Shown here: piece after piece, positions 17,332 through 29,158 of the stretch
How positions within the stretch are numbered: the stretch's first letter is position 1
Layout of the letters: every line of letters begins with the position of its first letter
Source: a bacterium
GTDB taxonomy: Bacteria > Sumerlaeota > Sumerlaeia > SLMS01
Reading direction: 5' to 3'
DNA: 64,000 bases
Assembly (NCBI GenBank): GCA_016125005.1
Contig: WGMQ01000005.1
Location: 86,504-150,503 of the forward strand
Notes under the pieces: model-generated
Database searches by the model: none
What the model was told of the DNA's origin: nothing
The model's input: only the letters and a program-made list of their open reading frames with translations
Position numbers and translations under genes: made by a program

Positions 17332-19029
17332 TCAGACAATCTTCGGCAAACGGTCGAAGTTATGCGGGGCGGGAGGCGACTTGGTTTCCCAATCGAGCGT
17401 GTGCTGTGTTGCGTTCACGCCCCAGGGATCGTTTCCGGCCGTCCGCTTCTTGGCGACCAGGGTGTAGAGGATGTTGCCCAGCAGCATGATGCCGCCGGCC
17501 AGCATGAGCAGGTAGCCGCAGGAAATGAGGCGGTTCATGTCGAGGAACTCGGGGCGGTAGGTGTAGATGCGGCGAGCCATGCCTGCCAGACCGATCCAGT
17601 GCATCGGCATGAACGTCAGGTTCATCCCAAGGAAGATGCACCAGAAGATGATCTTGCCGAGCTTCTCGTCCAGGAAGCGTCCCGACATCTTGGGGAACCA
17701 GTAGTAGGTGCCGCCGAGAATCGTCATCACCGAGCCGCCGAATAGCACATAGTGCAGGTGGGCGACCACGAAGTAGGAGTCGTGGACCTGGACGTCGAAC
17801 GGCACGTTGGCGAGGAACACGCCCGAGACGCCGCCGATCGTGAAGAGTCCGATGAAGCCGAGCGCATACATCATCGGCACGGTGAAGCGAATCGATCCGC
17901 CCCACAGCGTCGCAAGCCAGCTGAAGATCTTCACGCCGGTGGGCACTGCGATCAGCATCGTCATGAAGCCGAAGTAGGCGCGGAGCCAGGGCTCCATGCC
18001 GGCGGAGAACATGTGGTGGCCCCAAACGAGGAAGCCGATGATCGCGATGAAGGCCGTCGCGTAGACCATGCCCTTGTAGCCGAAGACGTGCTTTCCGGAG
18101 AAGGAGGCCATGATGTGCGACACGATTCCGAAGCCCGGAAGGATCATGATGTACACGGCCGGGTGGCTATAGAACCAGAAAAGGTGCTGGTAGAGGAGCG
18201 GGTCGCCGCCGCGCGCCGGATCGAAGAAGCCGGTGCCAATGAGCCGATCGGTCAGCAGCATCGTCACCACGCCGGCAAGCACCGGCGTGCCGATCAGGGC
18301 CATCCAGCTCTGGATCAGCACCGTCCAGCAGAAGAGCGGCATCTTGAACCACTTCATGCCGGGGGCGCGCATCGTCGACATCGTGACGATGAAGTTGATG
18401 GCACCCATGATCGAGCTGACGCCCGCCAGGTGAATGCCGAAGATCCACATGTCCACGCCGATGTTGGGCGAGTACGTGCGGGTCGAGAGAGGAGCGTAGC
18501 CCGTCCAGCCCGCGCCGGTCGATCCGAAGGCAAAGCTGCAAATCATCAGCAGCGCCGACGGGATCAGCAGCCAGAACGCGAAGGCGTTCATCTTCGGGAA
18601 GGCCATGTCACGCGCGCCGATCAGCAGCGGGACGAAGTAGTTCGAGAAGCCCGCAAAGCCCGGGATGATCGCAAAGAAGATCATGAAGGACGCGTGCATG
18701 CCGATGAACTGATTGAACAACTCCGGGCTCAGAAGGGCTTTGCCCGCGTTCAGTCCCATCGTGGCGTTCGTTCCATCCGTCAGGATGGGGAGCGCCAACT
18801 GGGCGCGGATACCACCCGCGAGCGCACCACCCGCGAAGGCGGAGAAGAATGCGAACCAGAGGTACATGACGCCGATCAGCTTGTGATCCACGGTCGTGAG
18901 CCAGCGGAGGATCCCCTTGTATTCCTTGTGAAGGTGGGGGGTCTCCTCAGCGGGGATGTAAATGGGGGCCTCTGCCGGGCGTGCGGCGCCCTTGGCGTCG
19001 GAACCGGGTTCGGGTAGGATGATGCTCAT
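17332..19029 (-). CDS. ctaD: Cytochrome c oxidase subunit I, A2-type heme-copper oxidase
   Basis: A 565-aa catalytic subunit with twelve helices. The crosslinked His-Tyr site lies in [18 protein letters not shown]; the YSHP form marks A2-type oxidases, which lack the classical D-channel glutamate. CuB and heme ligands are visible in [11 protein letters not shown] and [33 protein letters not shown] is the N-terminal signature. It reduces oxygen to water and pumps protons. It lies between ctaC and ctaA in the operon. Confidence 0.97.
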   Translation of the reverse strand: MSIILPEPGSDAKGAARPAEAPIYIPAEETPHLHKEYKGILRWLTTVDHKLIGVMYLWFAFFSAFAGGALAGGIRAQLALPILTDGTNATMGLNAGKALLSPELFNQFIGMHASFMIFFAIIPGFAGFSNYFVPLLIGARDMAFPKMNAFAFWLLIPSALLMICSFAFGSTGAGWTGYAPLSTRTYSPNIGVDMWIFGIHLAGVSSIMGAINFIVTMSTMRAPGMKWFKMPLFCWTVLIQSWMALIGTPVLAGVVTMLLTDRLIGTGFFDPARGGDPLLYQHLFWFYSHPAVYIMILPGFGIVSHIMASFSGKHVFGYKGMVYATAFIAIIGFLVWGHHMFSAGMEPWLRAYFGFMTMLIAVPTGVKIFSWLATLWGGSIRFTVPMMYALGFIGLFTIGGVSGVFLANVPFDVQVHDSYFVVAHLHYVLFGGSVMTILGGTYYWFPKMSGRFLDEKLGKIIFWCIFLGMNLTFMPMHWIGLAGMARRIYTYRPEFLDMNRLISCGYLLMLAGGIMLLGNILYTLVAKKRTAGNDPWGVNATQHTLDWETKSPPAPHNFDRLPKIV

Positions 19030-19059
19030 TTCCTTCCGTCCTTCCTGCGTTGAAATCGG

Positions 19060-19938
19060 TTAGTGGTTCGTGGTGGTGCTGGTGGCGAGTGCGGTGGCGG
19101 TGACGTCCTCACCCAGGAGAGCAGCCACGTATTCCTGCTCCTCAGGCGGGAACTTGGCGCCCTTCTTCTTGAGCCACTGGTAGAATTCCTTCTCGGGCAC
19201 GACGTTCACGTGGATAAGCATGTAGGCGTGCAGCGTACCGCAAAGCTCGGCGCACTGGCCCTTGTAGGAGCCCTCGCGTTTCGTCCGGATCCAAGAGGTG
19301 TTAATGCGGCCGGGGATTACGTCGAACTTCACGCCGAATGCGGGCACCCACCAGGCGTGATTCACCTGGAAGGACTGGCCGTTGAGGAGGATCGCCTTGT
19401 CGACCGGCAGGACCAGCGGGTCCTTGCCGTCGCCCTCGTCCGTCACGGTCACGTCATACTTGGGAAGCGTATACTGCCAGTAGAACTGGGCCCCAACCAC
19501 GTCCACGACCAAGTCAGGCTTCGTCGGGGGCTTTTCCATGTAGCGCAGCACCCCGTAGGCGGGAACCGCCATCGCCACAAGCACCACGGCAGGGACGATG
19601 GTCCAGAACACCTCAAGCGGCAGGTGCTCGTGAAAGGTGGCGGGGACCGGGTTGTTCTTCTCGTTGAAGCGTCCGATGATATACAGCAGCGTGATGATGG
19701 GCGCGAAGAGGAACGGGAAGATCACCGCCACTGTCCAAGCTGTATTCACGCGAACCATCTCGGCCACAGTGGTTGATGGCTGGAAGATCCAGTTCGTGAT
19801 CGGGCTCGTCTCCGTCGGACTGCCACCGGGCGCCGCGGGAGAGTAGAACGAATAGACCAACGCAGCCGATGCGAAGGCCAGCAACGTCCCGACGACCCAG
19901 ATGGCCACGAGATTGCGGATGTCTTTGTCCTTGAACAT
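19060..19938 (-). CDS. ctaC: Cytochrome c oxidase subunit II
   Basis: A 292-aa subunit with three hydrophobic N-terminal segments (about residues 10-32, 65-92 and 108-130) and a periplasmic cupredoxin domain. The CuA ligands are present: His in VNHAWWVPAFGVKFD and the cluster QCAELCGTLHAYM. There is no fused cytochrome c domain, so electrons must come from a separate cytochrome, most likely the protein encoded just upstream at 20030-20683. Confidence 0.95.
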   Translation of the reverse strand: MFKDKDIRNLVAIWVVGTLLAFASAALVYSFYSPAAPGGSPTETSPITNWIFQPSTTVAEMVRVNTAWTVAVIFPFLFAPIITLLYIIGRFNEKNNPVPATFHEHLPLEVFWTIVPAVVLVAMAVPAYGVLRYMEKPPTKPDLVVDVVGAQFYWQYTLPKYDVTVTDEGDGKDPLVLPVDKAILLNGQSFQVNHAWWVPAFGVKFDVIPGRINTSWIRTKREGSYKGQCAELCGTLHAYMLIHVNVVPEKEFYQWLKKKGAKFPPEEQEYVAALLGEDVTATALATSTTTNH

Positions 19939-20017
19939 GCGTTAAATCCTCTTCGATTTCGTGGGCGAATTGACCCGCCTTGCCGGTCGACATCGGTCAC
20001 TTAGACCTGACAGCGAA

Positions 20018-20031
20018 AACCTTGCAAGGTT
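20018..20031. repeat. 14-bp perfect palindrome at the cytochrome c stop codon
   Basis: AACCTTGCAAGGTT overlaps the TAA stop of the cytochrome gene and lies 80 bases before ctaC. It could be a protein-binding site or a weak RNA hairpin that tunes act versus cta expression. Confidence 0.35.
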
Positions 20032-20683
20032 ACATTTTCCCCGGTGTGCCGTTTTCGGCCTCGCGGAGCATCTGGCGAATGGCAAAGTCCACGGGGACTC
20101 GTGTTTCCTTGTACGAATCGATCTTGATCGAAACGGCGCCGCCCGGCTGGGGAAGGGCTGCGATGTCCTTCTCGCTGTCCGCCGGGATGGCCAGATCCTT
20201 CATGAACTCGGCGTGGATGTAGTGGATCACCGCGTAGCGCTGCTCCGGATCGAGAGCCGGGAAAGCAGGCATGGAGCCCAGCCCCTTCTCCAGGGTGTGG
20301 TACATCCCGAGGGTGGATGCGCCCTGCTTCCAGTTGTCGAGGCTATGGAAGTTGCGCGGCTTGACCGCGAGCTTGCTTCCTGCGGTGCCGTTTCCAAGAC
20401 CTTCCGCCCCGTGGCACGAGGCGCAGTTATTGGCGAACACCTTGGTGCCGAGGGCCACCAGATCCTCCGACGGCTTCATCAGCTTGCGATGGTCGTAAAC
20501 CTTCTCCTCCGCGACTGCCTCGGGGGCCGGTGGCGGTGACAGGAGCTTCTCCACTCCACCTTCCTTCATGCCGATCTTGAAGGGGATTGTCGCGGTCAGG
20601 TACACGAGGTACACGCCCACGACGGCCAACGGCAGGAAGATGAAGATCGAGCTCTTTTCCTTCGGAGCGTTTTCGTTATGCAT
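20030..20683 (-). CDS. Membrane-anchored monoheme cytochrome c
   Basis: A 217-aa protein with one N-terminal anchor (about residues 15-37) and a periplasmic cytochrome c domain. The heme site is NNCASCHGAEGLGNG, and a probable axial methionine is in GSMPAFPAL. ATG 20683 has GGGAG 7 bases upstream and overlaps the actF stop by 8 bases. Its place between the alternative complex III genes and ctaC suggests that it carries electrons from ActE to the CuA site. It may also be counted as an extra Act subunit. Confidence 0.88.
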   Translation of the reverse strand: MHNENAPKEKSSIFIFLPLAVVGVYLVYLTATIPFKIGMKEGGVEKLLSPPPAPEAVAEEKVYDHRKLMKPSEDLVALGTKVFANNCASCHGAEGLGNGTAGSKLAVKPRNFHSLDNWKQGASTLGMYHTLEKGLGSMPAFPALDPEQRYAVIHYIHAEFMKDLAIPADSEKDIAALPQPGGAVSIKIDSYKETRVPVDFAIRQMLREAENGTPGKM

Positions 20684-21905
20684 GGAGGTACTCCCCATTG
20701 ATGCTGGAGATCAGGTCCGGGTCCTCGACCGGGACGATCGAAGCCTCGGACGCGAGCGAGTGGGTTACGCTCCATCCGAAGACGCCGCCCACGCCGATGA
20801 AGGTCATGATGTTCACAAAGCTCGGCCACAGGTAGGTCTGGGCCTGCTCCGCGTCCACCGGGCCGACGGTCCACCACAGGTCCACATACTGCCCGCCCAG
20901 GATGCACGCCGCCACGATCACGTGGGCAAGGATGCTGGTGCGGCACTTCGGCGGCATCAGCACGAAGAACGGAATCAGCCACTTCAGCACGGGGATGGCC
21001 AGCGTGAAAAGCAACCAGCCGTGCTCATAGCGCTTCAGGTAGAAGAACGTCTCGTCGGGGATGTTCGCGTACCAGATCAGCATGAACTGGGAGAAGCCGA
21101 TATAGACAAAGAACGTCGAGAAGCCCATGACGTAGGTGCCCATGTCATAGAGCTGGCGCTTCTCGGCCAGGTAGCCCGGGTACTTCGAGCGCAGCCAGAA
21201 GCTGAGAAGCATCATCGTCGAGAGGGCGCTCACGAATCCGCCGGAGAAGCAGTAGACGCCCCACATGGTGGAGAACCACTTGGGCTCCAGCGACATGAGG
21301 ATTTCCCAACCCCAGAAGGAGAAGACAAACGTGAAGACGATCAGGAACGCGATCGAGACCTTCTCGCGGTAGGTGCGAAGTCCCGCGGCATCACGACCCG
21401 CGCTCTTGCGCGAGGCACCGACGAGCACGAAGGTCGCGGCCGCGAGGATGCCTGTATAGACGATCATCTTGGCGGTCTGCACGGGAGCCGAAAGCCAGAA
21501 GGCCTTCACAGTGCCCTCGTAGGGATAATCGGTTCCGGGGCGCGCGCCGCTGTACAGCGTGGTCACGGCCAGCACGGCAATGATGATCGGGAAGACAAAC
21601 CCGCCCTTGTAGGAGAACGCCGCCAGTGCCTCAGGCAGACGCTTCACGGTGATGAACCACTTGGCTCCCACCACATACTGAATCGCGAGGAACGCAGCGG
21701 CACCCATCGACAGGAACCAAAAGTAGGAGGCGGCCACCATCATGCCGTTCCAAGCGTTGTAGCGCGATGCCTCGGTGCCCGTGAAGGCGCCGTACAGGAA
21801 GACCAGAAGCCCAACGATGCCGATGCCTAGCAGCCCGTACTGGATGGCGGGGCTGATCCGGGCGGGACCGGGGTCTTCCACATGTTTGATTGCGTGTCCG
21901 TGCAT
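20676..21905 (-). CDS. actF: Alternative complex III subunit ActF (NrfD-like)
   Basis: A 409-aa membrane protein with about ten helices, the second quinone-related subunit of alternative complex III. Segments such as FSFWGWEILMSLEPKWFSTM and GFSQFMLIWYANIPDET are characteristic of ActF. ATG 21905 has AAGGA about 5 bases upstream and lies 7 bases after the actE stop; the longer upstream frame would run inside actE. It ends in an 8-base overlap with the cytochrome c gene. Confidence 0.93.
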   Translation of the reverse strand: MHGHAIKHVEDPGPARISPAIQYGLLGIGIVGLLVFLYGAFTGTEASRYNAWNGMMVAASYFWFLSMGAAAFLAIQYVVGAKWFITVKRLPEALAAFSYKGGFVFPIIIAVLAVTTLYSGARPGTDYPYEGTVKAFWLSAPVQTAKMIVYTGILAAATFVLVGASRKSAGRDAAGLRTYREKVSIAFLIVFTFVFSFWGWEILMSLEPKWFSTMWGVYCFSGGFVSALSTMMLLSFWLRSKYPGYLAEKRQLYDMGTYVMGFSTFFVYIGFSQFMLIWYANIPDETFFYLKRYEHGWLLFTLAIPVLKWLIPFFVLMPPKCRTSILAHVIVAACILGGQYVDLWWTVGPVDAEQAQTYLWPSFVNIMTFIGVGGVFGWSVTHSLASEASIVPVEDPDLISSINGEYLHA

Positions 21906-21912
21906 GGGATCC

Positions 21913-22605
21913 TTACTTCTCCGTTCCGCCGAGATAGAGCTGGGCCGGCTTGATGTCTTCGCGATAGGGGTTGTCGAGCGCCTTCGCGTCCTTCCAGCCG
22001 AGCTTTTCGACCTCGGCCAGGTCGGCCTCGGTCGGGTGCGCCGCACGGCCGAGCGCGCGGACGTAATGAACCACCGCCCACTTCTGCTCGTCGGTCATGC
22101 GCTTGTCATAGGCCGGCATCTGCCCCTGACCCATCTTGATCGTGTGGAAGATCTGACCGTCAGCCCACTCGCTGCGAATCTTGTCGGAGTAGAGCTGCGG
22201 CGGGATCGGCATGCCCTTTTCGCGATGGGCCAGCGTAACCATGCCGTCGCCGGAACCGACCACGCCGTGGCAGACCTTGCAGTGGATGTTGTAGTACTTG
22301 CGGCCGGTTGCCAGCGTTTCAGCGCTGACGGGCACGGGGTTCACCAGCTCACGCCCAGCCTTTTCCCCCTCGATGATGCTGTAGGGATAGGGGACGAAAT
22401 CGCGGCTGATGGTGCCCGCGGGAGGAGTCCGCATTCCGCTGCCGTCCGCGAAGAAGGCACTGGGCTCCTGCGGTTTCACCGCCTGGCTGAAGTACATGTC
22501 GGGCATGTACTGAATCTCGCGACGCTCCGGGTTGCGATCGCAGGAGGACAGGCCGACCAGCGATAGCGCAACGACGGTGACTTTGAAGAGGGATCGAATC
22601 GTCAT
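21913..22605 (-). CDS. actE: Alternative complex III subunit ActE, monoheme cytochrome c lipoprotein
   Basis: A 230-aa periplasmic cytochrome. The N-terminus has a lipobox (LVGLSSC), so it should be lipid-anchored. The heme motif is HCKVCHGVVGSGDG and an axial Met is likely in GQMPAYDKRM. RREIQYMPDMYFSQA near the N-terminus is typical of ActE. It accepts electrons from the iron-sulfur subunit and passes them on. ATG 22605 has GAGG upstream at about 9 bases. Confidence 0.93.
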   Translation of the reverse strand: MTIRSLFKVTVVALSLVGLSSCDRNPERREIQYMPDMYFSQAVKPQEPSAFFADGSGMRTPPAGTISRDFVPYPYSIIEGEKAGRELVNPVPVSAETLATGRKYYNIHCKVCHGVVGSGDGMVTLAHREKGMPIPPQLYSDKIRSEWADGQIFHTIKMGQGQMPAYDKRMTDEQKWAVVHYVRALGRAAHPTEADLAEVEKLGWKDAKALDNPYREDIKPAQLYLGGTEK

Positions 22606-22616
22606 CGTGAAAGACC

Positions 22617-23201
22617 TCACCCGGCCGCCTCGAGCGGAGCCGCCCGGAAGATTACCTGCTGTTTCTCGTGATCGATGCCATCCACGATCTTTACCTTCAG
22701 CGCGCCGTTGCTCTGCAGGAACGCGATGGCCCGCTTTTCCTCTTCCTCGCCGGAGACCGGAATCACCAGCACGAAGCGGTCGTTGGTGATGCGCTTCGAG
22801 AGGATCATGGTCTTCGGACGCGGATAGAGGCCGCAGAACGCAAACATGGAAAGCAGGTTGCAGAAGGCGGCCAGCAGCACCGCCGACTCGAAGGTGATCG
22901 GAATCCATGCGGGCCAGGAAACGAAGGGCTTGCCGCCGATGTTGATCGGCCAGTCCACCGCCGAGGTCCACGACTGGAGCATGAAGCCGAGGAACGCGCC
23001 CGACACGAGTCCGATGCGGGCGATCGTGCCGACGGGGGAGGCCTTCAACCCGAGCGCCTCCTCCATCCCGTGAACGGGATAGGGCGTGTAGGCGTCGAGG
23101 TTCTTAAAGCCCTCGGCCTCGCGGGCCTTGGTGGTCACCTCGAGAAGGTCGTGACCGTCATCGTAGAATCCAAGAATCGCAGGAACCTGAATGCGAGCCA
23201 T
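22617..23201 (-). CDS. actD: Alternative complex III subunit ActD (DUF3341)
   Basis: A 194-aa protein with two membrane helices (about residues 60-78 and 97-125), the usual DUF3341 arrangement. LDAYTPYPVHGMEEALGL and WPAWIPITFESAVLLAA are family signatures. It is a structural subunit of the quinol:electron acceptor oxidoreductase. It lies 2 bases after actC. Confidence 0.95.
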   Translation of the reverse strand: MARIQVPAILGFYDDGHDLLEVTTKAREAEGFKNLDAYTPYPVHGMEEALGLKASPVGTIARIGLVSGAFLGFMLQSWTSAVDWPINIGGKPFVSWPAWIPITFESAVLLAAFCNLLSMFAFCGLYPRPKTMILSKRITNDRFVLVIPVSGEEEEKRAIAFLQSNGALKVKIVDGIDHEKQQVIFRAAPLEAAG

Positions 23202-23203
23202 GG

Positions 23204-24664
<1,461 letters not shown>

Positions 24665-24684
24665 TCGCTAGTGCCGTCCTTTCC

Positions 24685-27600
24685 TTAGTGGTTCGAGCCG
24701 GAACCGGCAGAATGGGTGGCCTCGTGACTACCCGAGGCGGAATGTTCTTTTTCGTCGTGGCCGTGATCGCCATGATCGGCGCCGTGGTGATCCTCGCGGT
24801 GCGCCTGGTACTTCGTGCGATACGGCGACTTCTCGTCGCGGTTGCGGACCAGCGTCATGTAGCGGATCGACGGGTCCGTGTTAAGGTCCACAAGCAGGCC
24901 GTAGGCACGCGGATCGCGCCACAGCTTGGAGATCTCGGAGTTCGGGTCGTTGCGGTCGCCGAACACGATGGCCTTCGCGGGACAGGTCTGCTGGCAAGCC
25001 GTCACCATCGCGCCGTCCTGCAGCGGCTGGCCGCTCTCGCGAGCCTTTTCCTTCGCCACCTTGATGCGATGGCTGCAGAAGGAGCACTTCTCCATGACGC
25101 CCTTGCTGCGGACCGACACCTCGGGGTTCAGCACCAGCTCCATCGGCGACACGCGCTTCACGTTGTCGTAGGGACCGGTGCGGTAATCGGTGTACTGCCA
25201 GAAGTTGAAGCGGCGCACCTTGTAGGGGCAGTTGTTCGCGCAGTAACGCGTTCCCACGCAGCGATTGTAGGTCATGACGTTCAGACCCTCATCGTTGTGC
25301 ATGGTCGCGATGACCGGGCAGACCGTCTCGCACGGTGCATTGTCGCAGTGCTGGCAGAGCAGCGCCTGCAACACGAAATCCGGATTCTCCGGCGTACCGC
25401 GATAGTAGCGGTCGATGCGGATCCAGAACATCTCGCGTCCCTTGATGACCTCGTCCTTGCCGACGATGGGGACGTTGTTCTCGATCTGGCAGGCCATGAT
25501 GCAGGCGCCGCAGCCGTTGCAGGCGTTCAGGTCGATCGCCATGCCCCAGTGGTGCCCCACGTACTTGTGAGAGCGCTCCCACATGGACTCGGGATTCTTG
25601 CCCGGATCCTCGTGGTTCGGATAGCCCGCGTACTTGTTCAGCGCCCACTCATTCCACGTGGTTTCGCCGATGATCGGACGTTCGTAGACCGCCTCGCCCG
25701 TCTCGGTGACCGTGGCGCCGGCGGGAACCTCGCCCTTGCGCTTGTTCACCATCAGGCCCAGCTTCGGCGAATACAGGTAATTGTGGCCCTGTGTGTTCGC
25801 CAGGCGGATGTGCTCCTTCGTCTTGGAGATTTCCTTGATCGCGATGCCGGAAAGCTGCACCTTGTTGGCCGCAACCGTCGATGCCGCCCAGGCGTTGACG
25901 CCGATTCCATCGCCGATCCCGTCGAAGGTGTTGCGACCCCAGCCGAGCTGGACCGCAACCACGTCCTTGTGGGTACCCGGCTGAACGAACACCGGCACCT
26001 TGAGATGGCCGAGGTCGCCGAGGTTCAGCGAGATCACATCGCCATCCTTCAGGCCCTTCTCCTTGGCCAGTTCGGGCGAGACGCTCGCGTGGTTGTCCCA
26101 GGAGATCTTCGAGATCGGATCGGGCAGCTCGATCAGCATCGGGTTGCTCATGCTCTGGCCGTCGCCATGCACATTGGTCGCCGCCAGGACCAGCGAATGG
26201 GCAGCCGCACCGGTCGCACTGGCGCTCAACGCCGTGACGCTGGCTGCCAGCGTGCCGATCGCCGTCGCGCTCATCGTAGCCTTCGCGGCTTCGTCCTTCG
26301 GGCGCTGGTCCAGCACGCCAAGCTGGAGCACAGAGGTCCATGCTTCCTCGGAGGTGAGGAACATGGTCATCCACGTTTCCTTCACAAACTCCTGCCAGGT
26401 CTGCAACCGCGCGGTGACAACCCCTGCCGCATCGGTCGTCGACTGGGCGAATACCGTCTTGCCCGCGGCGGAAAGCGCCGCCATGAGCGACTCCTGCCAG
26501 GCGCGCGTCTCAAAGTACGGCGTCGCCGAGTCTTTGCCGAAGATCGGATTGATCGTGGGCTGTTGAATGCTCAGCAGGCCCGACATCGGCTCCGCATCGC
26601 CCCAGCTTTCAAGACCGTGCACCTGCGGGATCAGCACATCGCTCAGGTCCGAAGTCTCATCGAGCCGCAGGTTGAAGGAGGCCACGAAGCCACCCGCGTC
26701 GCGCATCGACTTGACCGCATCGCTGAATCCAACCGCCTTGGGCAGGCTGTATGCCGGGTTGACACCGCTCATGATCAGCACGGAAACCGCGCCGTTCTTG
26801 AGGTCCTCAATAAGGCGAAGGATCGCCGAGGGATCGCCCTGTGCCTGCAGCGAAGGGCTCGTGGTGACGTCGATCACCGGGCCGTAGTTCCCAAGCAGGC
26901 TGTTCAACAGCACGCCCACCATCGCGAGCGCCGTTCCCTGCTCGGTGCGGCTGGCCGTGCTATCCGTATAGACAATCGAACGTCCCTTGGCATCGGCCAG
27001 GGACTTGGCGGCGCGCGTGATGTCGTCCGCTTTGATGCCGGCCTGGGAAGCCACTGCGCTGGCCTCGTAGGCGGAGAGCATCGACGCAATGGTCGAGTCC
27101 TCGGCACCGGGGACGGCGCGCAGCTTCAGCACCAGCTCGTTGGCGATCGCCAGCCCGACGGCCAGCAGGAACTCGGGGCGCACCATGTGACGGTAATCCG
27201 AGGCCATGCCCGTCAGCGTGGGTGCGGGCTCAAACGCGTAAACGCGCGACATGCCCTCGGGGGTCGGGCGGCGCTTGGCCGCAAAACCCATCTGGGTCGA
27301 GACCTTCGAGACGGACTGCGCCAGCGGATCGCCGCCGATGCAGACCACCACGTCCGCCTTGTCGAAATGATAGGCAGGCGTCACGGGACGGCCGAACGCC
27401 GCGCGATGGGCGTCATACTGCTGGGCGCTTGCCATCGCGTCGTAAATCACATGCTCGAAGTTCGAACCCTGGCTCTTGAAAAGCTCGATCAGGCGCTGGT
27501 TGCTTGGGCCCGAGAGGGTCGGCGTCAGGAGGACGACCTTTCCCTTCGCGTTGGCAATCTTGAGGCCCAGCTTCTGGTCGTAGTCAGCCATCCGCAGGGT

Positions 27601-28113
27601 GTCGGTACGGGTCAGGGCGCCGTTGCGATCGCGACCCATCGGGAACTTCTGACGATCGGGGTCATAGAGATCGGTGATGCTCGCCTGGCCGCGCGTGCAG
27701 AGCTTCCCCTGGTTCATGGGGTGATCGGGGTTGCCCTCCAGCTTGATGGGACGACCGGTGCGGGTCTTCACCAGAAGGCCGCAGGCCGCCGCACAACTGG
27801 TGCAGGTGCTGGCGTAGTAAAGTGCGTGGTTGATGTCCGAATCGGCGGGCTTGTTGACGTAGGGGAGAATATGGTCAACGGGCCGCTCGCAGCCCTGAAG
27901 GGCCGCTGCCACCGTCGCAAAGGCGCTCAGCTTGAGGAACGTGCGGCGCTGCATCGGAGAAAGGGAGGACGACTCCCCCTCGAAGTACCGTTCCGGCTTC
28001 GCACCCGGGTAGAATTCCTCGCCCATCTGGGCAAGATACTCTTCGTCCCGGTGATACTCCGACAGGGTGGTCCAGTACTCAGGCCCCTGAAGGGTTTGCT
28101 CATTATGACTCAT
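24685..28113 (-). CDS. actB: Alternative complex III subunit ActB, molybdopterin-like domain fused to iron-sulfur domain
   Basis: A 1142-aa protein. A Tat signal (RRTFLKLSAFA, about residues 56-66) precedes a molybdopterin-oxidoreductase-like domain, which does not bind molybdenum in characterised ActB proteins. The C-terminal part holds four ferredoxin-type cysteine groups: CNGCGACIMAC, CQHCDNAPCETVCPV, CVGTRYCANNCPY and CSFCSHRI with CQQTCPAK. An N-terminal CTSCAAAC motif followed by GKLC is also kept. It passes electrons from quinol to the cytochromes. The C-terminus is His-rich (HHGADHGDHGHDEKEH). A long antisense frame here is a codon shadow. Confidence 0.96.
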   Translation of the reverse strand: MSHNEQTLQGPEYWTTLSEYHRDEEYLAQMGEEFYPGAKPERYFEGESSSLSPMQRRTFLKLSAFATVAAALQGCERPVDHILPYVNKPADSDINHALYYASTCTSCAAACGLLVKTRTGRPIKLEGNPDHPMNQGKLCTRGQASITDLYDPDRQKFPMGRDRNGALTRTDTLRMADYDQKLGLKIANAKGKVVLLTPTLSGPSNQRLIELFKSQGSNFEHVIYDAMASAQQYDAHRAAFGRPVTPAYHFDKADVVVCIGGDPLAQSVSKVSTQMGFAAKRRPTPEGMSRVYAFEPAPTLTGMASDYRHMVRPEFLLAVGLAIANELVLKLRAVPGAEDSTIASMLSAYEASAVASQAGIKADDITRAAKSLADAKGRSIVYTDSTASRTEQGTALAMVGVLLNSLLGNYGPVIDVTTSPSLQAQGDPSAILRLIEDLKNGAVSVLIMSGVNPAYSLPKAVGFSDAVKSMRDAGGFVASFNLRLDETSDLSDVLIPQVHGLESWGDAEPMSGLLSIQQPTINPIFGKDSATPYFETRAWQESLMAALSAAGKTVFAQSTTDAAGVVTARLQTWQEFVKETWMTMFLTSEEAWTSVLQLGVLDQRPKDEAAKATMSATAIGTLAASVTALSASATGAAAHSLVLAATNVHGDGQSMSNPMLIELPDPISKISWDNHASVSPELAKEKGLKDGDVISLNLGDLGHLKVPVFVQPGTHKDVVAVQLGWGRNTFDGIGDGIGVNAWAASTVAANKVQLSGIAIKEISKTKEHIRLANTQGHNYLYSPKLGLMVNKRKGEVPAGATVTETGEAVYERPIIGETTWNEWALNKYAGYPNHEDPGKNPESMWERSHKYVGHHWGMAIDLNACNGCGACIMACQIENNVPIVGKDEVIKGREMFWIRIDRYYRGTPENPDFVLQALLCQHCDNAPCETVCPVIATMHNDEGLNVMTYNRCVGTRYCANNCPYKVRRFNFWQYTDYRTGPYDNVKRVSPMELVLNPEVSVRSKGVMEKCSFCSHRIKVAKEKARESGQPLQDGAMVTACQQTCPAKAIVFGDRNDPNSEISKLWRDPRAYGLLVDLNTDPSIRYMTLVRNRDEKSPYRTKYQAHREDHHGADHGDHGHDEKEHSASGSHEATHSAGSGSNH

Positions 28114-28150
28114 GGATCGTGTCTCTCGCGCTCTGGGTCAGGTCGTCGGA

Positions 28151-28936
28151 TCAATAGTGACAGGTGCTGCATTCGACCGAGGCATTCTTGCCGCGGAGCT
28201 GGGCGCCACGCCCGTGGTAGTAGATGTCCTTCTTGTACTCGACCAGGCGGGCCTTGAGCTGCTCGGCCTCCTCGGCGGAGAGCCCCGCCGTGCCATACTT
28301 CTCGAGGTGGCGGGTCACCGAGGCGAACTCGCCCGTGGCGGGCGCCTCCTTGGCATGGTCCTCATGCTCGTGATCGCCGTGGGCATCATGGGCGTGGTCG
28401 TGGTCACCGTGGGCATAAGGTGCCTCGTGATAGGTCGGTGGGTGATTGATCGAATCGACGTAGGTGTCCTGGCGGTGGCACTGCATGCACGCGCCCATTT
28501 CGAGCTTCTGCCACTGGCCAACGACGTTCATTTCCTGAATTGGGCCGTGGCAGGTCTGGCAGGCAACACCGGCAGCGATGTGCCACTGGTGGTTGAAGAA
28601 AGCATGGTCGGGGAGCTTGTGAATGCGCACCCACGGCACGGGCTGGCCCTTCTCGTAATACTCGGTCAGCTTCTGAATGTACGGACTGTCAGTCCGGACG
28701 ATCGAGTGGCAACCCATGCACAGGTCCATCTGAGGAACGCCCGCGTGCGGCCCCGTTTCCGCCGTGGAGTGACAGTACAAACACTCCATCTTCATCACAC
28801 CCGCGTGAAGCGCGTGGCTGAAGGGGATTGGCTGCTGCGGCGCATAACCCTCGTTCGAGAAGACACCATACAGCTGGTAGCCCCCTACGGCGAGTAGGGC
28901 GAGGGTGAAGAGGAAAACTCTCCAGTACTGGAGCAT
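28151..28936 (-). CDS. actA: Alternative complex III subunit ActA, pentaheme cytochrome c
   Basis: A 261-aa periplasmic cytochrome anchored by an N-terminal helix. Five CXXCH sites are visible: CLYCH, CMGCH, CQTCH, CMQCH and CSTCH, the last only two residues from the C-terminus. A histidine-rich linker (YAHGDHDHAHDAHGDHEH) separates heme 4 and heme 5. It starts the long respiratory operon; AAGGA lies 8 bases before ATG 28936. The divergent upstream region has a CRP/FNR-type site. Confidence 0.95.
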   Translation of the reverse strand: MLQYWRVFLFTLALLAVGGYQLYGVFSNEGYAPQQPIPFSHALHAGVMKMECLYCHSTAETGPHAGVPQMDLCMGCHSIVRTDSPYIQKLTEYYEKGQPVPWVRIHKLPDHAFFNHQWHIAAGVACQTCHGPIQEMNVVGQWQKLEMGACMQCHRQDTYVDSINHPPTYHEAPYAHGDHDHAHDAHGDHEHEDHAKEAPATGEFASVTRHLEKYGTAGLSAEEAEQLKARLVEYKKDIYYHGRGAQLRGKNASVECSTCHY

Positions 28937-29158
28937 AGTCGTAATCCTTCAAATGAAGCCGAACCCACGGAGCGACAGCCATCGCCACGAGGATTCTGCG
29001 GTACGTTCAGACAACAGGACGCAGCCCGGTGCAGGTTGCTAAGGACCCACGGCTTACCGGGACAAGCCCTTTCACTGCCTTGTCAGGTGAGAAGTGACGC
29101 TTCGCCGGGCACCGTTGGACACAACAGTACCCCGCACTTCGACCGGACGTCGTCAGGC